Origin: Siderastrea siderea
Lineage: Eukaryota; Cnidaria; Anthozoa; Scleractinia; Rhizangiidae
Length of the DNA: 64,000 bases
Direction: 5' to 3'
NCBI GenBank assembly: GCA_964030785.1
Contig: OZ034968.1
Location: 31,023,186 to 31,087,185, forward strand
The notes beneath the pieces were generated by a model, which searched no databases, was not told the DNA's origin, and worked only from the letters and a program-made list of their open reading frames with translations. Below, one piece after another: positions 30,335-42,964 of the stretch. Position 1 is the first letter of the stretch. The number at the start of each line of letters is the position of its first letter. The translations under genes were made by a program, and so were the position numbers.

Positions 30335-33185
30335 AGAATTCTTGACTTCTTCACCCAGCATTGATTCAGAATTCATACATACAAATTAAACATACATGCT
30401 TATAAGCTTTATTTATACACAGTATCAAGTCATTCAAATCAAATATTATGCTGACTTCCATTGATTGAGCTTGGTACGCCTGTGTCAGTAAAATATCAAC
30501 AGATCAAATGGTATAAAACATGGACTGCAGACTATTGACTGGGTATAAAACATAGGCACACGAACACATAATATGGACTGAGGGCTAAGTCTGGGTGTAT
30601 AAAGAGGATTTCCAAAAAAAATTTGTACTTATGCAAACATAGAGGACCCAAAAATTGAAACTATGGACTCCACAGAAATTTTAAACATTTGTCATGGTTT
30701 TCCCAGCAAATTGCAAACTTTATACAAAACATCTCTCATTGTAACTTTTTGTATCAAAAGTTGCTTGCACCAAACACACTGTAAGATATGTCTAGCATGT
30801 AAATATATTAAATGCATTTCAAGCCAGTGTTTCATTGTTCAAGAGCATTTGCTCCATCGATCCATGTCATGAGTTCTTGGCGTTTGGTCTTTTTCCAGAC
30901 TGTTAACTTTGACTCTTAGTTTATCCACGAGTTTTTAAATGAATGAAACGAAAAGAAATTTTCTGAATCAGTTTCTGTTGGTCTGTAAAAATTGCACTGA
31001 TGACTCTGATAAAAGACAGTCAGTGAAACACAGTTTACAGGATTCATTTCAGTAACTGTACTGTGTGTACTTAAAAATACGAGGTCGAGCAATAGCTTAC
31101 TGTACACAAAAATACTTCACACCCAACTGAACATTTGAGCCCAATTTGAGGATTGGAAAGCGACACTTCCGGTATTTTGAAGAAGGAAGTTTAGCCACCA
31201 TATGAATCTTGCACAAAACATCTTTGGTTTCTGATTAAATTTATTTATTTGAATAGTACAGCAAACCCACCTGAAATAAACATTGGCGAGATGCCAACAT
31301 CTACATGTACGTTTTTGTTTCAGACACGCAAGGACAGATTCAATAGATTTCAAGTTTGTTATTTCTTATTTCTTCAGTTCAATTGCGCTCCTACAAGTAG
31401 TCTTTATTCTTTGCTCATTTCCATTGCAAAAAAATAACTGCAGTTATTTGAGCTAGTCCACGTTTTGTATCCAATCCACTTTTTATACCCATTCCGTAGT
31501 CCGTAGTCCGTTAGTCCACAGTCTCGATTTTATACTGACCGATCAACAGACAGCTCGGAACTTAGCATTATTTCGCATTATTACTGTTCCGCCAAAATGT
31601 CGTTCTAGTTCAACTGGAATAACAGACTAAAATTCTGTCACAAGGAAAACTCAACTCAAGAATTAAGTCACCTCAAACTGTTAATTTTCTGCACAGCTTT
31701 CACTTAAAATTAACTTCACTTGGACAAGTCCAAGTCTAGCTCCATTGAACAAGAATTCACATAAAGACGTATCGCTGTCATTTTAAGTTTGCTAAGTTTG
31801 TGGTGTAATACATACTACGTACATTTTATGGAAGCAATTTTAAAATAACAGCGAACACATCAATTTCTTCACGTCAAGAAAAACGTATTTTCACGCACTT
31901 ACCGCGGCGAATTCACTTGCAACTTATTATCTCCAGATGCAAGGTTTGTTCTTGCAGTGACACGTATTTTCGTCGGCTTTTAAACTCCACCAAAGGGAAA
32001 ATCCATAAGTTAACTTTATGTTTAGTAGTGGAAGCTCGAAGCAATCCAAAACACACAATTTGTACAAACTGTAATCAACTTGTCTAATAAACAAGTCGAA
32101 TCCATTTCACAACACACTTATTGTCCTCGTAAACACGTCCGGTAGATATTTTTCGCTGTAGTTAATTCTAAGCCCATTATAAGTTCGTGTCTTCAGTTTA
32201 TGTTCTCTTGAACACCATCGGAAGCAAAGTGGAGATGATGTACATGTCCAAGAGCGAAACATCAACTTCTGAACAGGCAGGAGATTCAAACTGTAATGGT
32301 CATGACCGCCAAAACATAAACGGCTCGTTTGAAAAACACCATTCCGTTGATATCAGTTTACATATCACGTGAAGATGCGCGCGTGTGTTTACCAAAAACG
32401 TCACATTGTCGCCTCCTTTTTTGATATTTTAACTTTAAGACTGTTTGAAAAACAAAAGATTTGTCTTTGAGGATTTTTTTAACTCGATTGAACCATATTA
32501 ACTTAGACTGAACTGTTGCGTGTTCAAGTAGTAAAGACAGTAAAGTAATATTACATATCTCGGTTATCTGTCACGCACTCTCTCAACCCAGTGACGGATT
32601 TGTCCCTTCCTTAAAGTGTGTTAGGAAATCGATCTTTTCTAGATCGAAGCGACTCTGCAAGCAGGGTAATTTGCCTCTGGTAGAAAAAAAAATGCGGGAA
32701 AAACGTGAATGTTTGGATCCTACGAGCGTTGAAGTTTTTTGTTTTTTTAAAAAAGCAATATATAACCTAACTACTATAGCATATATCGGGGAAATACAGC
32801 TATGAGCGTTGAAATTAGCTGGTGAGTCATTCGCTGTCTATCTACGGTCTTTGCATACATATCAAAACAAAACATACACTGAGCTTATATTCTCCCCTTT
32901 GTTCTTTGTGGAACGTAGTGAACACAATAAAACATTTTTGTGCTGTAAGCACTTTGTATTTGATTATAGTCCGGATAAACAGAAAAACGCCCGCTTGTCC
33001 CGCTCCTTTTTTTGTGGTTCCAGGTCCGACTGCAGTCGTTATTTTACCGCAATGAAGGTGTATGAACTTTCACAGATCACTGCCACTTTGTATACAAAAA
33101 AAGTACTCCACAACTAGTTTTTGCTAAGTTTTGTAACATGTCTGAAGAATCAATGGAAAACTTTCAGGGCATCCATGCATCTGTA
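30335..33185. other. Unassigned AT-rich region
   Basis: No gene was recognised. Short open frames near 30663, 30916, 31117, 31249, 32187 and 32809 have no family features or consistent splice sites. Two stretches (near 30520-30560 and 31480-31540) share GACTGCAGAC/AGTCCACAGTC-like words with TTATACCC, suggesting an old simple satellite or transposon ends. Confidence 0.4.
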
Positions 33186-33199
33186 ATAACTGCACTGAG

Positions 33200-33455
33200 A
33201 TGCAGCAAGACTAGAGTCTGGAATTCCGCCGGCCCCCAGATTTTCAGCCGGACTCCAGAGCTCCATACCCGGAATTCCGCCGGACTCCGGACTCCGGACT
33301 GGAATGCCATCACATGGCAAAATTCCAGACCCGGAATTCCACCGGACTCCAGAACTCTAATCCCGGAATCTGCCGGACTCCAGAACTCCGAACCCGGAAT
33401 CCACCAGAATCCGGAATTCCGCGTCTCAGTTACCCGGAATTCCGGTGGACTCCGA
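33200..33455. repeat. Second GGAATTCC/CCGGACTCC array
   Basis: About seven imperfect units with GGAATTCCGCCGGACTCC, GAACTC and CCCGGAAT run across 250 bp. It shares the core GGAATTCCGCCGG with the satellite at 29.8-30.3 kb but has a different spacer and a shorter period (about 35 to 45 bp). A spurious frame runs through it. Confidence 0.8.
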
Positions 33456-33512
33456 AATTTGTGCTTCGTCGCTGCGTTGTTTACAGTATAACAGTTCCCA
33501 GGACAATAAGAA

Positions 33513-35922
33513 ATGGCTGCAAGGAATTCCAGAAAAAGAACAACCCCTGCTCGCTTAAGAGAAGGTAAGTGTGAAGTGAGAAAGTTTTCAATGGACGCGG
33601 TCGCGAATCAATAAGCTTACTGTTTTTATAATAGGTTGAAGATAGTTAGACATCAACATTAAAAGCTGTTTTTCCTACAATCATTGATAACTATACGAAC
33701 AGTGCTTGTGTACTGAAGATGAATTAAAACTATACCGATTCAAGAAATTATCGTTTCTTTGAAGTCCAACAACCGCCGGGTAGAAATTACAAAGGCGTTC
33801 ATTGTATGACAACAATTAGTTAATATAACTTCTTACAGTAATAGAACTGAAGGAACAATATGAAATTACCTAAAACTATGAAGATAATTCCTAGTTTAGT
33901 CGATAAAGACCGTTAATTCAAGTGCCTTTGCCAAACAAACAACTGGAATAGAACGATCGGCCATTTATTACAAGAGGCTTAAACAATGATCACGTGACTC
34001 AATGGAAGGAAAGCTATATTCAAGCTTTTATTAAGTTTCCATGGAAGAAAAACTCAGTAAAACCTCAAAATATGTTTTAACTAGTTGTTTGAAATAAACT
34101 GAATGTAGACTTTTAAGAATTTTACACAAGATTTTGAAGAGCACATTCATGCAATAGCATTGAAACTCTTCAATGACATGTATAGGTAAGCCAGGTATGA
34201 GTATGAGTATGCCAGTAGCAAAGCTGTTATTTGTAGCTTACTATCAGCTGTCATTAGGTAATCCTTTCTATGTATTAACTTCACAGAGTTGTGGTACCTG
34301 GTGATGTACGACAATTTGAGGGTTTTAGGGCAAGATGATGTTCGACACGTGTCCCGATGATGAAGATGATATCCAAGTTGAGGACATTGTAGATGCCATT
34401 TGGCTTCCCAATGGCCAGTACTACGACCCTCAAATTGTCGTACATCACCAGGTACCACAACTCTGTGAAGTTAATACATAGAAAGGATTACCTAATGACA
34501 GCTGATAGTAAGCTACAAATAACAGCTTTGCTACTGGCATACTCATACTCATACTCAAATGTTAGGCAAACATTTTCAAATTTTTTGGCATGTCTTCAAA
34601 AAAATCGATATTTATAGCTGTAACTTGAATTCTATCCACAAATTAAGGTTATATCTTCCTTTAGATGTTCAAAGATATTGTTTTTTGTATGGGTTCTGCC
34701 CATTCTCTTGCCTTCCATTAATTTCAGATCAGTCTAGACCAAAAATCTGCAAAATCTCAGTGACATAGTCCCTTTTATAATGACCAGAAAGAAAGGTAGA
34801 ATGGAAATACATACATGCATCTGATTATGATAATCTAAGATTTTGCAATTGCACACACTTATATGTAGGATTGTTCTTATTTTCAGATGATAGAAGTAAT
34901 GGAGGGAGCAGGTGTGTACTGGTATTCTCACCAGCGGGCATATTGCAATGCATTTAAGAGCTGGCAAGGATACATAAATGCAGCAACCGACATGTTTTTT
35001 ACAAAGGAGACTCTTGCTGCATCTTGCACTATGGGGAATGACAAAAAAAGCAGAAACAAAGCTGGCCATCAGCCGTTAAATCCTGTTATCGTCCAGGCCC
35101 TAATTGGTAAGTTTGTATTGTATTCTATATTATAAAACAAACAAGAAAAGCCCCAGGGGCATTACCCCGCCGTTCCCCCCTCCCCTCGGGGTGTAAGAGA
35201 TATTATGGTCACTCAAGATACACGCTCTAGCCTGTGTAGCAAAAGACGCGACGAGTATGTTTGGCCGAGCAAAAACCGGAGGTCTGGGGCAAGTGACCAC
35301 CAAAAAAATGGAAAATAAAAAAAACGGGTATTACTAGACCCTGTCCTGACGGCGGGGTAACAAGATACTGTGCATGTGCTGATTGGTTGAAACCATTACC
35401 ATGAGTTTCTGTAAAGAAGAACATTGATTTACTTACCTAGTTTCCAGAAAGGTATGGAAACACATTGCTTTTGTCCTCCCAAACTTATTTAAAGTATTTT
35501 CTGTCCACTACATTTTAATATCTTAAAGTCTTTACTTAAACTGAAAAACTGAAATCTGAGTGTGAAGATGCTACCCTAGAGTTTCTTAAAGTTACATGTA
35601 GTTTTCAGGTGGATAAATACTTTCTCTGACCCAAACATTCTGGTCCTCACTGGACAAAGCTAGTACACCGAGCCTGCACATCCCTATGGATACCACCGAC
35701 CAAAAGTACTAGCTACTTCCTGTTGTTAATTTTATTAAATTTCATTTAACAGAATTGAAAATAAAATAATACTGTACTTATGAACTCCTTTTAGGTAAAG
35801 TCTGCTCTAAATTCTCCAAAGATGGGCCAACACCAAGCCAACTGGTGCAGAAATTAAATGTGAAGTGTGTGGAGGCACGAAGACCACCTAGAAGCCAACT
35901 CACTCCACCTGTTCCACAGTAA
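33513..35922 (+). CDS. Probable BEN-domain protein gene
   Basis: Exons I can support: 33513-33564 (MAARNSRKRTT, basic); 34328-34452 (acidic CPDDEDDIQVEDIVDAIW), ending at CACCAG/GTACCA; 34887-35106; and 35795-35922, ending in TAA. The last two join in phase and encode a BEN-like domain: FFTKETLAASCTMGND, then PLNPVIVQALIGKVCSKF, then LVQKLNVKCVEARRP. BEN domains bind DNA in chromatin regulators. The join from exon 1 to exon 2 is out of phase, so an exon is missing from my reading, the start is elsewhere (for example the ATG at 34332), or the 129-bp inverted duplication that ends at exon 2 has damaged the gene. Confidence 0.5.
34195..34554. repeat. 129-bp inverted duplication around a 102-bp spacer
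   Basis: The arm 34195-34323 is the reverse complement of 34426-34554 with no difference seen by eye. The right arm contains the end of a coding exon and its donor site, so the left arm is probably the inverted copy. The arms start with GTATGAGTATGAGTATG simple repeat and end at ACCCTCAAATTG. Confidence 0.9.
35162..35360. mobile_element. 199-bp MITE candidate in a BEN-gene intron
   Basis: Perfect 12-bp inverted ends, TTACCCCGCCGT at 35162-35173 and its complement at 35349-35360, enclose noncoding sequence. The target duplication may be CA or is not resolvable. Confidence 0.55.
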
Positions 35923-36594
35923 TGATGCAGATTTAAGGACTATTTTTTATCTTTAAACATACATTTCATATCACTGTTTTGTTTCAATACATGGACAGCT
36001 TTTTAAGACCAGAATTTTCTCACATATTTTATCTCGTCCATTTCTAAAACATGATTTAAATTATTATTTTATTGATAAATATTTTTTATTATTTATCGTA
36101 TTTTTAAATACAGTAAACATTATTGTCCACATTATACCATTTTTGTAAAAAAATTAAATTTCTGATTGTATTATATTAGCACAGATTTGATATTCAGCTC
36201 TTTTCAATTGTAAAATGCCATTTTTAAACGTTTCTTCATGCTATTAATTATGCAAAGTTTCAATAACAATTTCAATAAGAGGCTTCTTACGATCAAATAG
36301 TTAGTTTCTTAGTAGGGTCTAGGGTACTTCCTGACCCATACAATGTAAAACGTTTTCTTCTCAGTTGTTAAAATGTATGATACAACTCATTGATGAAATT
36401 AAGAAATAAAAGCGCATAACATATACAGAAGATGAAGTGTGCATTAAATGATTTGATTAGAATGTGAAGTTGTGATCCCAAGACAGTTTGCCTTGTCCGA
36501 GATAGTGTAGCTATGTGCTAAAAACAAACACCAGGCAAGTTGATTGCAATTTTTGCTAGACACACCTAGTTGTTTATCATATGGTATTACTATG
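35923..36594. other. 3' flank of the BEN gene, nothing else seen
   Basis: AT-rich sequence with no convincing frame, presumably the 3' UTR and spacer of the preceding gene. Confidence 0.4.
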
Positions 36595-37105
36595 GAATAT
36601 GCATCATAAGTTTCCATATCATTCCCATATCATAAAATCAGTCTGACTGGATGATATGGGAATTCTATGGAAGTTTACAAAGTACATAGCATTCCCATAT
36701 CAGGTTCCAGGGGAGTGCATGATATGGGAATGGTATGGGCTTTACCAGCATAGCATTCCCATATCAGATGGTGGTATGATTGGATGGTGTGGAAATGGTA
36801 TGGGGAGCTGCCAAATCCATATCATTTCCATAGTTGAGGGTTAGCCATCATATGGAATTGGTATGGGGCTGAGCCATATCATTCCCATACTAAATGCTAT
36901 GGGAAATGTATGGAGTGCTGCCAAATACGTAGCAATCCCATAGTGAAATGCTATATATATATATGATATACTGGATGAAAACTGTGACACATATGGGTTT
37001 GATATGGAAAGTAATATCCCATACAAAATCCATATTTAACCCACAGCAGGACCATAGGTCATGCCATACCATTTCCATACTTGGGCCATAAGTGGCCCAT
37101 ATCAT
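36595..37105. repeat. CATATCATTCCCATA minisatellite with inverted words
   Basis: Degenerate tandem units of roughly 60 to 85 bp each contain a CCCATATCA-type word and its near complement GATATGGGAATGGTATGG. Each unit could therefore fold into a hairpin. Spurious open frames on both strands arise from it. Confidence 0.75.
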
Positions 37106-37609
37106 TAAGTTTGGTAAGGGCTGTCGACAGGTTGTAGTCTAGACTTATATTAATAACAAGTTATCAATATCCACTATATTCACATTGCACATTTTGGCTT
37201 CCCCTGATACATACATTCCACTACACACATACACATACTTGCATAAGCTTTATTTTTGAAAAAGGTAAAAAAGTTACAAAAAGATGGAAGTAAAAGTTTG
37301 CCACATGGAAATACAGGGGAAGCTCCAAATAGTTCACTGTTATCTTATGCCGTAAACTAAATATTTCCATGCACGAGCAGTTATTTCCACTGTCTCCACC
37401 CCCTACACCCCAGGCCAGGATTCCCGGGCATCCCTGAGCTACACAAGTTGCTTATTTCACTTCCTATTGTATTATATTGCAATAAAACCCTGTGCCGGGG
37501 GTTTGGTGGTCAGTGGAGTGGGTTACTTTAGAGAAGACTATAGGTAACTATGCCTCACAATATTAATTTCCAGTATAAATAGAAAAAACTCATTCACTGC
37601 AAAACTCAC

Positions 37610-37741
37610 CTGGCTTTTTCCACTTTGTCCCGTTCGATTGAAAATCATCTGCCAGGCATCATCTGATATTTTACATTCCAGCTTACAAAGCAGCAACAAC
37701 CAATCCAACACAGACATTATCTGAACACGTATTATCCACAA
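37610..37741 (-). CDS. Isolated first-exon candidate
   Basis: From the minus-strand ATG the frame encodes a hydrophobic helix-rich segment (SVLDWLLLLCKLECKISDDAWQMI, blocks shown only as SVLDWLLLLCKLE and ISDDAWQMIF) and meets a strong donor, GCCAG/GTGAGT, at 37610. No downstream exon is recognisable before the minisatellite. It may be a host-gene exon whose upstream side was hit by the TTAA element 100 bp away. Family unknown. Confidence 0.3.
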
Positions 37742-37847
37742 CTCATCAGAGATGAGTTCATCAAAAGCTTTTCAAACCCCAAACTTAAATACAACTTCAC
37801 TGAAAGCGTGCAAAATGATTTCTTTTCCAGCAAAGTTTGTTTTACGC

Positions 37848-37851
37848 TTAA
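37848..37851. repeat. TTAA target site, left
   Basis: TTAA lies directly outside the left inverted repeat that starts at 37852. The matching TTAA is at 42679-42682. Confidence 0.85.
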
Positions 37852-40800
37852 GGTGGCTCGAAATAGTTTTTTCATTTTCCCTTACAAGATACAAATTCTG
37901 TTCTTTGATATAGTTAGGATGGTCGTACGGAGGCGAAATTTACCGAGGATATTAAGCACCCATCATAGATTTTTTATATCACATTTTTTCCGAAAACCCC
38001 GTTACTATGGTAACGGAATGACCTTTGTTTCCGAAGGACAAAATTGACATTTGTTGCCTTTTCTGAAAAAATGGGACGGTGAAATCTTCCCATACAGTGA
38101 TCCGACATTCTATCCGGAATGATCTTCAAAATAGTTGAGTTAAAACAAAATCTGTAGGGCAGTTTAAGAGAAATAGTTTTTTTCTACATTATCTCTCTAA
38201 AAACTTTTTTCACCTGCAGTTTTTTTTTTTAATTTAAATATGTACGTGCTACATTGATTACAGTCATCATGCCAAAAATGAAAAAAATTTACCGACCCGA
38301 AGCGGAAATATAAAAGAGAGAAGTTGCAAAAGTTGAAATATTCGGACACGACAAGATCAGCATTTGCGCATGCGCGACGTGTGTCGCGCGCATGAAAATG
38401 GCGTCCGATAAACACAATGTTTATTTCCCTTCGTGGAGACATCTCTGTGCATGCAACGCTCAAAGATTCACTTCATTACCTTTGTTTTGAATTTTCGACA
38501 GAATTAGTTTTACTTCTTCTCAAAGTGGAGCACGATGTTTGCCAAAATTGCGGGTTTATTTGTTCCTCGTGGTGATCTGGTCGATTTAGATGTTGTTGGC
38601 GCCTTGCTCACAACCGCAACAAGCCCCTCTTTGCCAGCTTTAGCGAACAGATTTTCAAGATCGTGGTAAGTTAGTCCGCTTTCAGCAATTTTCTGCACGA
38701 TTCTTTGTTTGACTGGTCCATCGTCGGCTTGTGGATGGTAAAGTTTACACTTGAATGTCTGCACGCGTTCAAATCGTTCGTCCAAGAATTTCATGTCGTT
38801 GAAAGCATGGGAACAGGACTTGAGGTTGCTGTTGTTTATGATTTCTGCGATCGCTAGCTTCAGTGATGAATCGAAGAGAATCCGATGAAGAGCTCTGACA
38901 TCTTCTAGTGCGTCATGTGCGTCAAATTTCTCTTGGAAAAGGGTTTCGAACACTGAGGAAAGGTTTGGTCTGCAAGCTTTTCCATCGATTTGTAAGGATG
39001 CATGACCAGCTTTAATGAGTGCACGAACAAGATGGAGGCTATCTGCGAAGAAAAGATTCTGTGATGACAGTCGTTGTTTGAAGGCAAGTCCACCACAACG
39101 AAGCAAAGTTGGTGTGTCAAATGTAGTGGAATTGTGTCCGATGAGAACAGTGTGAGAATTAGTGTCGCTAGTGGAAAGGAATTTCCCGAAATTTTCAAGA
39201 CATTCTTCAAGAGAAACAGAGTTAACAGGATTGTTGTCTTTCAGCAAGGTTCTATGGCCGTTAATTGTTTTGATAGATAGTTTGTTGATAAGCGAAGCAT
39301 GGTGACTGATGTTGCATGTTGGTAGGATGTACTCATTGAAGCATTTTCCAGATTTAGTGATTGCAGCTATTTGACAAATCTGTGCATCTTTTCCAGTTGA
39401 AGTTGTTTCTGTGTCAAATACTATAAATTGATATTTGATGCTGTCCTGAAAAGTTATTTGCGGAGAGGTTGGCCGGGTTGTAACTGGAGGCACCAACTTC
39501 TCATACTCTTTTACCTGACATGTAGTTAGATTTTTAATTATTGTTGATAACTGTGCTAAAAGGGTGTTGCTATCTGACAAGTCTAAATTCAGTCCAATGC
39601 CAGTCTGATAGGTAGGGCCTTCCCTTTCTTCTTTCTTTGCATTAGAACTGAGATTTTTACTTTTCAGTTGAGACCGCCTTCTCTTGTAAGGAACCGATGA
39701 TTTACGAATTTTTTGTTGAAGTGATTGTTTGTCAGCTAACTCACAGTACCTTTTGAGGTGAATGCCTGGTGCGACGTTAATTTCCTCTAAAGCTTGACAA
39801 ACATATTCTTGCCCCTCATTTTTTTGGCTTATGGCACAAGCAATTCGAAAATCGTTACTTTCACTGCCCCCATAAAATCTAATTTTAGGATTTTTTGATC
39901 CAACAACATTATTGAGGCTTTCATTGCGTTGGGAATTGGCAGCTGGAGCGAGTTTTTTAACGACGACATCTGTTGAATACTCATTAAAAACTGTTGTCAG
40001 TGCTTTCTCAAGTTCATCACCGTGCAAATCTTTTCCAAAAGGTAGGTCATTATGTTTATAGCTCGCTGGATCTTCCCTGTAGTGACACCACACATCATCA
40101 CAGTTTTGGTGCTTGCCAAAGGCATGAGGAACAATGTTTTGAATCGCAATTTGAAGAGCCTGGGGGTTATTTTTGTGCTGTGCGACACAATAGCCAAAGC
40201 ATTTTCCAAAATATCCTATTACTTTCACAGAAAGTTGAGAACATCCAGGAAATTTTTTGTTTGATTTTAGTGCATAAAGCTTTGAGACCAAAGATCTTTT
40301 TGTATGTACTGTATCTGAATATTTTTCAACTTCATAGGGAACTTGATCTCTAATATGAGCCTGAGTTGTTGCATCATCATCTCCAGTGTAGATGTTGTAC
40401 TTGACATTGTTTTCTACTGCTCGCTTGAAAAGATCAACCGCAACATCAGGCTCCATACTTTTTGAAGATCCGGTATGGTTCTTACGACAATCATGTTTTT
40501 TGTTTTTGCCACTGGCACAGGTTCTGCATGTCTTTGATCTTGTTTGATAGTCCAAGACCTTCCCTGTCTGTACTCCCATTACAGCCCCATGGCCAGTGTT
40601 AGAGCTGTGGCCCCCATTCCTCCTCTGCCACGCCATGTCGTACGAAACGGATATTCCAATAAGGCCATTGCTGTCAGCGACTCTTCCAGCTTGGAAAAGA
40701 AATTGAGTTACAATTATTTATTAGGTTGTTATTTTCAATTTGATAAGAATCTATTGGAAAACCTAAATAATCATTCTGTGTGAGGCCCACTTTAAATGAA

Positions 40801-42678
40801 ACAAAGGGTTTTTGTATGGCAAGAGGATCAACCTTTACTCTGAATTATTTTAGTCTAGTCAACTTTTTAAAGATTGGATGTACCTTATACACTTTACAAC
40901 TCTTATTGTTGGATTAAGTGCACATTATATAAACCAAAGTGTGTCTGGAAAGACTGCTTACAAAAGCATGTTAATAATCTGTTAATTGTTATTTAATTTT
41001 TGCACTTGCCAGAAAGTGGACCAGTTTTGCTTTGGAGAGGGGGACAGTCATTAGGGCAAACTAATTCTTAAAGGACAACTCCAAATAAACAGGCTTTTCA
41101 AGTTTAAGCCCTTTTATTACCTTTGAGCGCATTTTCCTTTTCAGCTTCTATGGCCTTCAAACAGCTCTTCTCTGCAACTTTTTCAATTGCTTTGCCAATC
41201 TCCCGTTCTCTGGCCTTAAAAGTGACATGGTTCATTTGGGGGATATTGAGTGCAGATGTTAAAGCACTCAGGTGGGTGTGGCCAATGCCAGCATTCAGGG
41301 CACCAAGGGCTGCTCTGCTATTGACATCAAAGGCACTTGGTCCTCTACTCCCATTTCTGTGCTTTCTTGAGGTTGACACATTGTTATTGTGACCACAAAA
41401 AAGGCAGTCGACTGTGAAAGTGCTGGCCAGTCCACACATGTTTTCATTGTCAATGTCAGTGAAGGCAAGGGGGCCTATTGATATTTCAAAACAAACGGAA
41501 AAAATAGGAATATTATAAATTCAAACCCACCTCAAAAGTAAAGTAGGGAACAAGGGATAAATAAATTGCATAGAATGAGGTTTAGTGATTTACCAAATTC
41601 TTGAGGTTTATTTTCCAAATCATCTTTTAGGGGCATCAGTTTTCAGTTTTTACTTTAACAGATTATCCTCTCTAAATAAATTCGATATTTTAATATCATG
41701 TTATTCCTTGCTTTTCTATAATTATTTTCTTAACTTTTAGCCTGTCTTCATTTTTTCTCAGTTATTAACATTCCTTGTGCAAGACGGAGGCGTTTTACTT
41801 GTATTGTACAAAAAAAAATTGTACCTTTCATGCAGCTGGAGCACTTCTTTAGGCCTTCTCGGAGAACCTCAATATCTACAATTCTGGTCCCAGTTGGGGT
41901 AGTTCCCTGTCCGCTTTCGTAGTCCTGAAGTAAGCGACGAGTTTACTCAATTACAAACCTCGCGTGACGACGGGTCTTGTGTTACAAGTTAAAACCGGTA
42001 TGTAAACAAAACGAAAGTTAACAAGAAAATAAAAAGGGAAACTCACCGTCATACTTCGTGTTCTTCGCTTCCAGTGCTCCTTTTCCTCCTTTTCCTGTTC
42101 ATCATCAAGTTCTAATTTTCGTTTTACAGAGTTAATGTTCTTCAGCAAATTTATTGCGCGGACCTGTTTTTGTTGACTTTTCAGTATTTTACGCGAGGAA
42201 GAAAAGCCACCTGACGTGTCACGACTTTTGTCATTGTTTGCCGGCGTCTTAGATACTTCTTCTTGTACATTTACTTCAGTCGAACAAAAGGCGTCTTCCC
42301 CTGCACATTCAGCAAGACATTTACCAGAAAACACAGCGTAAAGTATCCCGGTTAATCCGAGAAATCCATACGGTATCTCAGTCCCTCGACGATCGCGATC
42401 ATCACTCTCTTTACGTTTTTCCGAGTTTAAAGCCGGCCACAAGCTACACATTTTACGCTCTAACAAATTTTCAGATGCCAATGTCCTACAAAGTGTTAGA
42501 GTTGAGGGTAAGGCCATTTTCTTCCATTTGAAAAGTGGACGGCGCATATTATAAACAACAAGACGAAAACACATTGCGGTCGCCATTTTTTTCGTGGGGG
42601 CTTCGTGGGTTTTTTAAAAAAACCGCGTGAGGGATTAGAGCCCAGTCTGCGCGCGCCAAAAAACTATTTCGGGCCACC
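37852..42678. mobile_element. 4.8 kb TTAA-flanked (Kolobok-like) transposon
   Basis: The inverted ends (GGTGGCTCGAAATAGTTTTT at 37852, with one mismatch to the complement ending at 42678) are about 21 bp and are flanked by TTAA on both sides. A single four-exon minus-strand gene fills most of the element, its ATG 92 bp inside the right end. TTAA targets are typical of Kolobok and piggyBac; the Mutator-like transposase excludes piggyBac as I know it. The ends are seen directly; the superfamily is inferred. The copy appears complete and possibly autonomous. Confidence 0.85.
38510..42586 (-). CDS. Mutator-like transposase fused to a DEDDh 3'-5' exonuclease, intact
   Basis: Exons are 42586-42047, 41924-41825, 41474-41121 and 40689-38510, all GT/AG and in phase, for 1057 residues without a stop. 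Exons 2 and 3 carry the transposase N-terminal zinc region (CSSCMKG, DCLFCGH) and LNAGIGHTHL, NHVTFKARERE. Exon 4 starts with SVSYDMAWQRR, followed by GHGAVMG, CRTCASG and YTGDDDA; I take the Asp residues in SYDMAW and TGDDD as catalytic candidates. From about residue 750 an exonuclease domain follows: FDTETTS (DxE), IGHNSTTFD, and HDALEDVRALH (His and Asp of DEDDh) at about 924. Exon 1 encodes a long Lys/Arg/Glu-rich leader. The exonuclease could trim DNA ends during transposition; this is inference. Confidence 0.88.
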
Positions 42679-42682
42679 TTAA
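42679..42682. repeat. TTAA target site, right
   Basis: TTAA directly after the right inverted end of the Kolobok-like element. Confidence 0.85.
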
Positions 42683-42964
42683 GGTATATGCACTGGCAAA
42701 TTTTCATGATTTTGTTTTACTCTGAAAATCTATATGCAGTAAGTTTAGATGGTCTAATATTCATATCTGGTTTTCTTTTTCAATTTTCCATTCGCAACAA
42801 AGTAAAAATCGCATCGAAAGTTGCCCAATTTACTGGAAGTCGAGGTTGAAATTTCATTTGTCTCCAAGGAAAATGGCCGCAGGTGGCGGCCGCACTGGAT
42901 GAGATTTCAGATCATGTGTCTAGATAATTCCCCAAAGAGTGTTGTGTTGACCGATCTGTTGACA

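Noticed and set aside
33138..33568. Plus-strand frames rich in Pro, Ser and Asn
   Set aside because: Translation of the second GGAATTCC array; only the short exon starting at 33513 has independent support.
34147..34458. Minus-strand frame of 103 codons in the BEN locus
   Set aside because: It exists because of the inverted duplication; the same peptide appears on the other strand at 34393-34617.
36656..37105. Frames through the ATATGGGAATGG minisatellite
   Set aside because: Repeat-derived, present on both strands and without family features.
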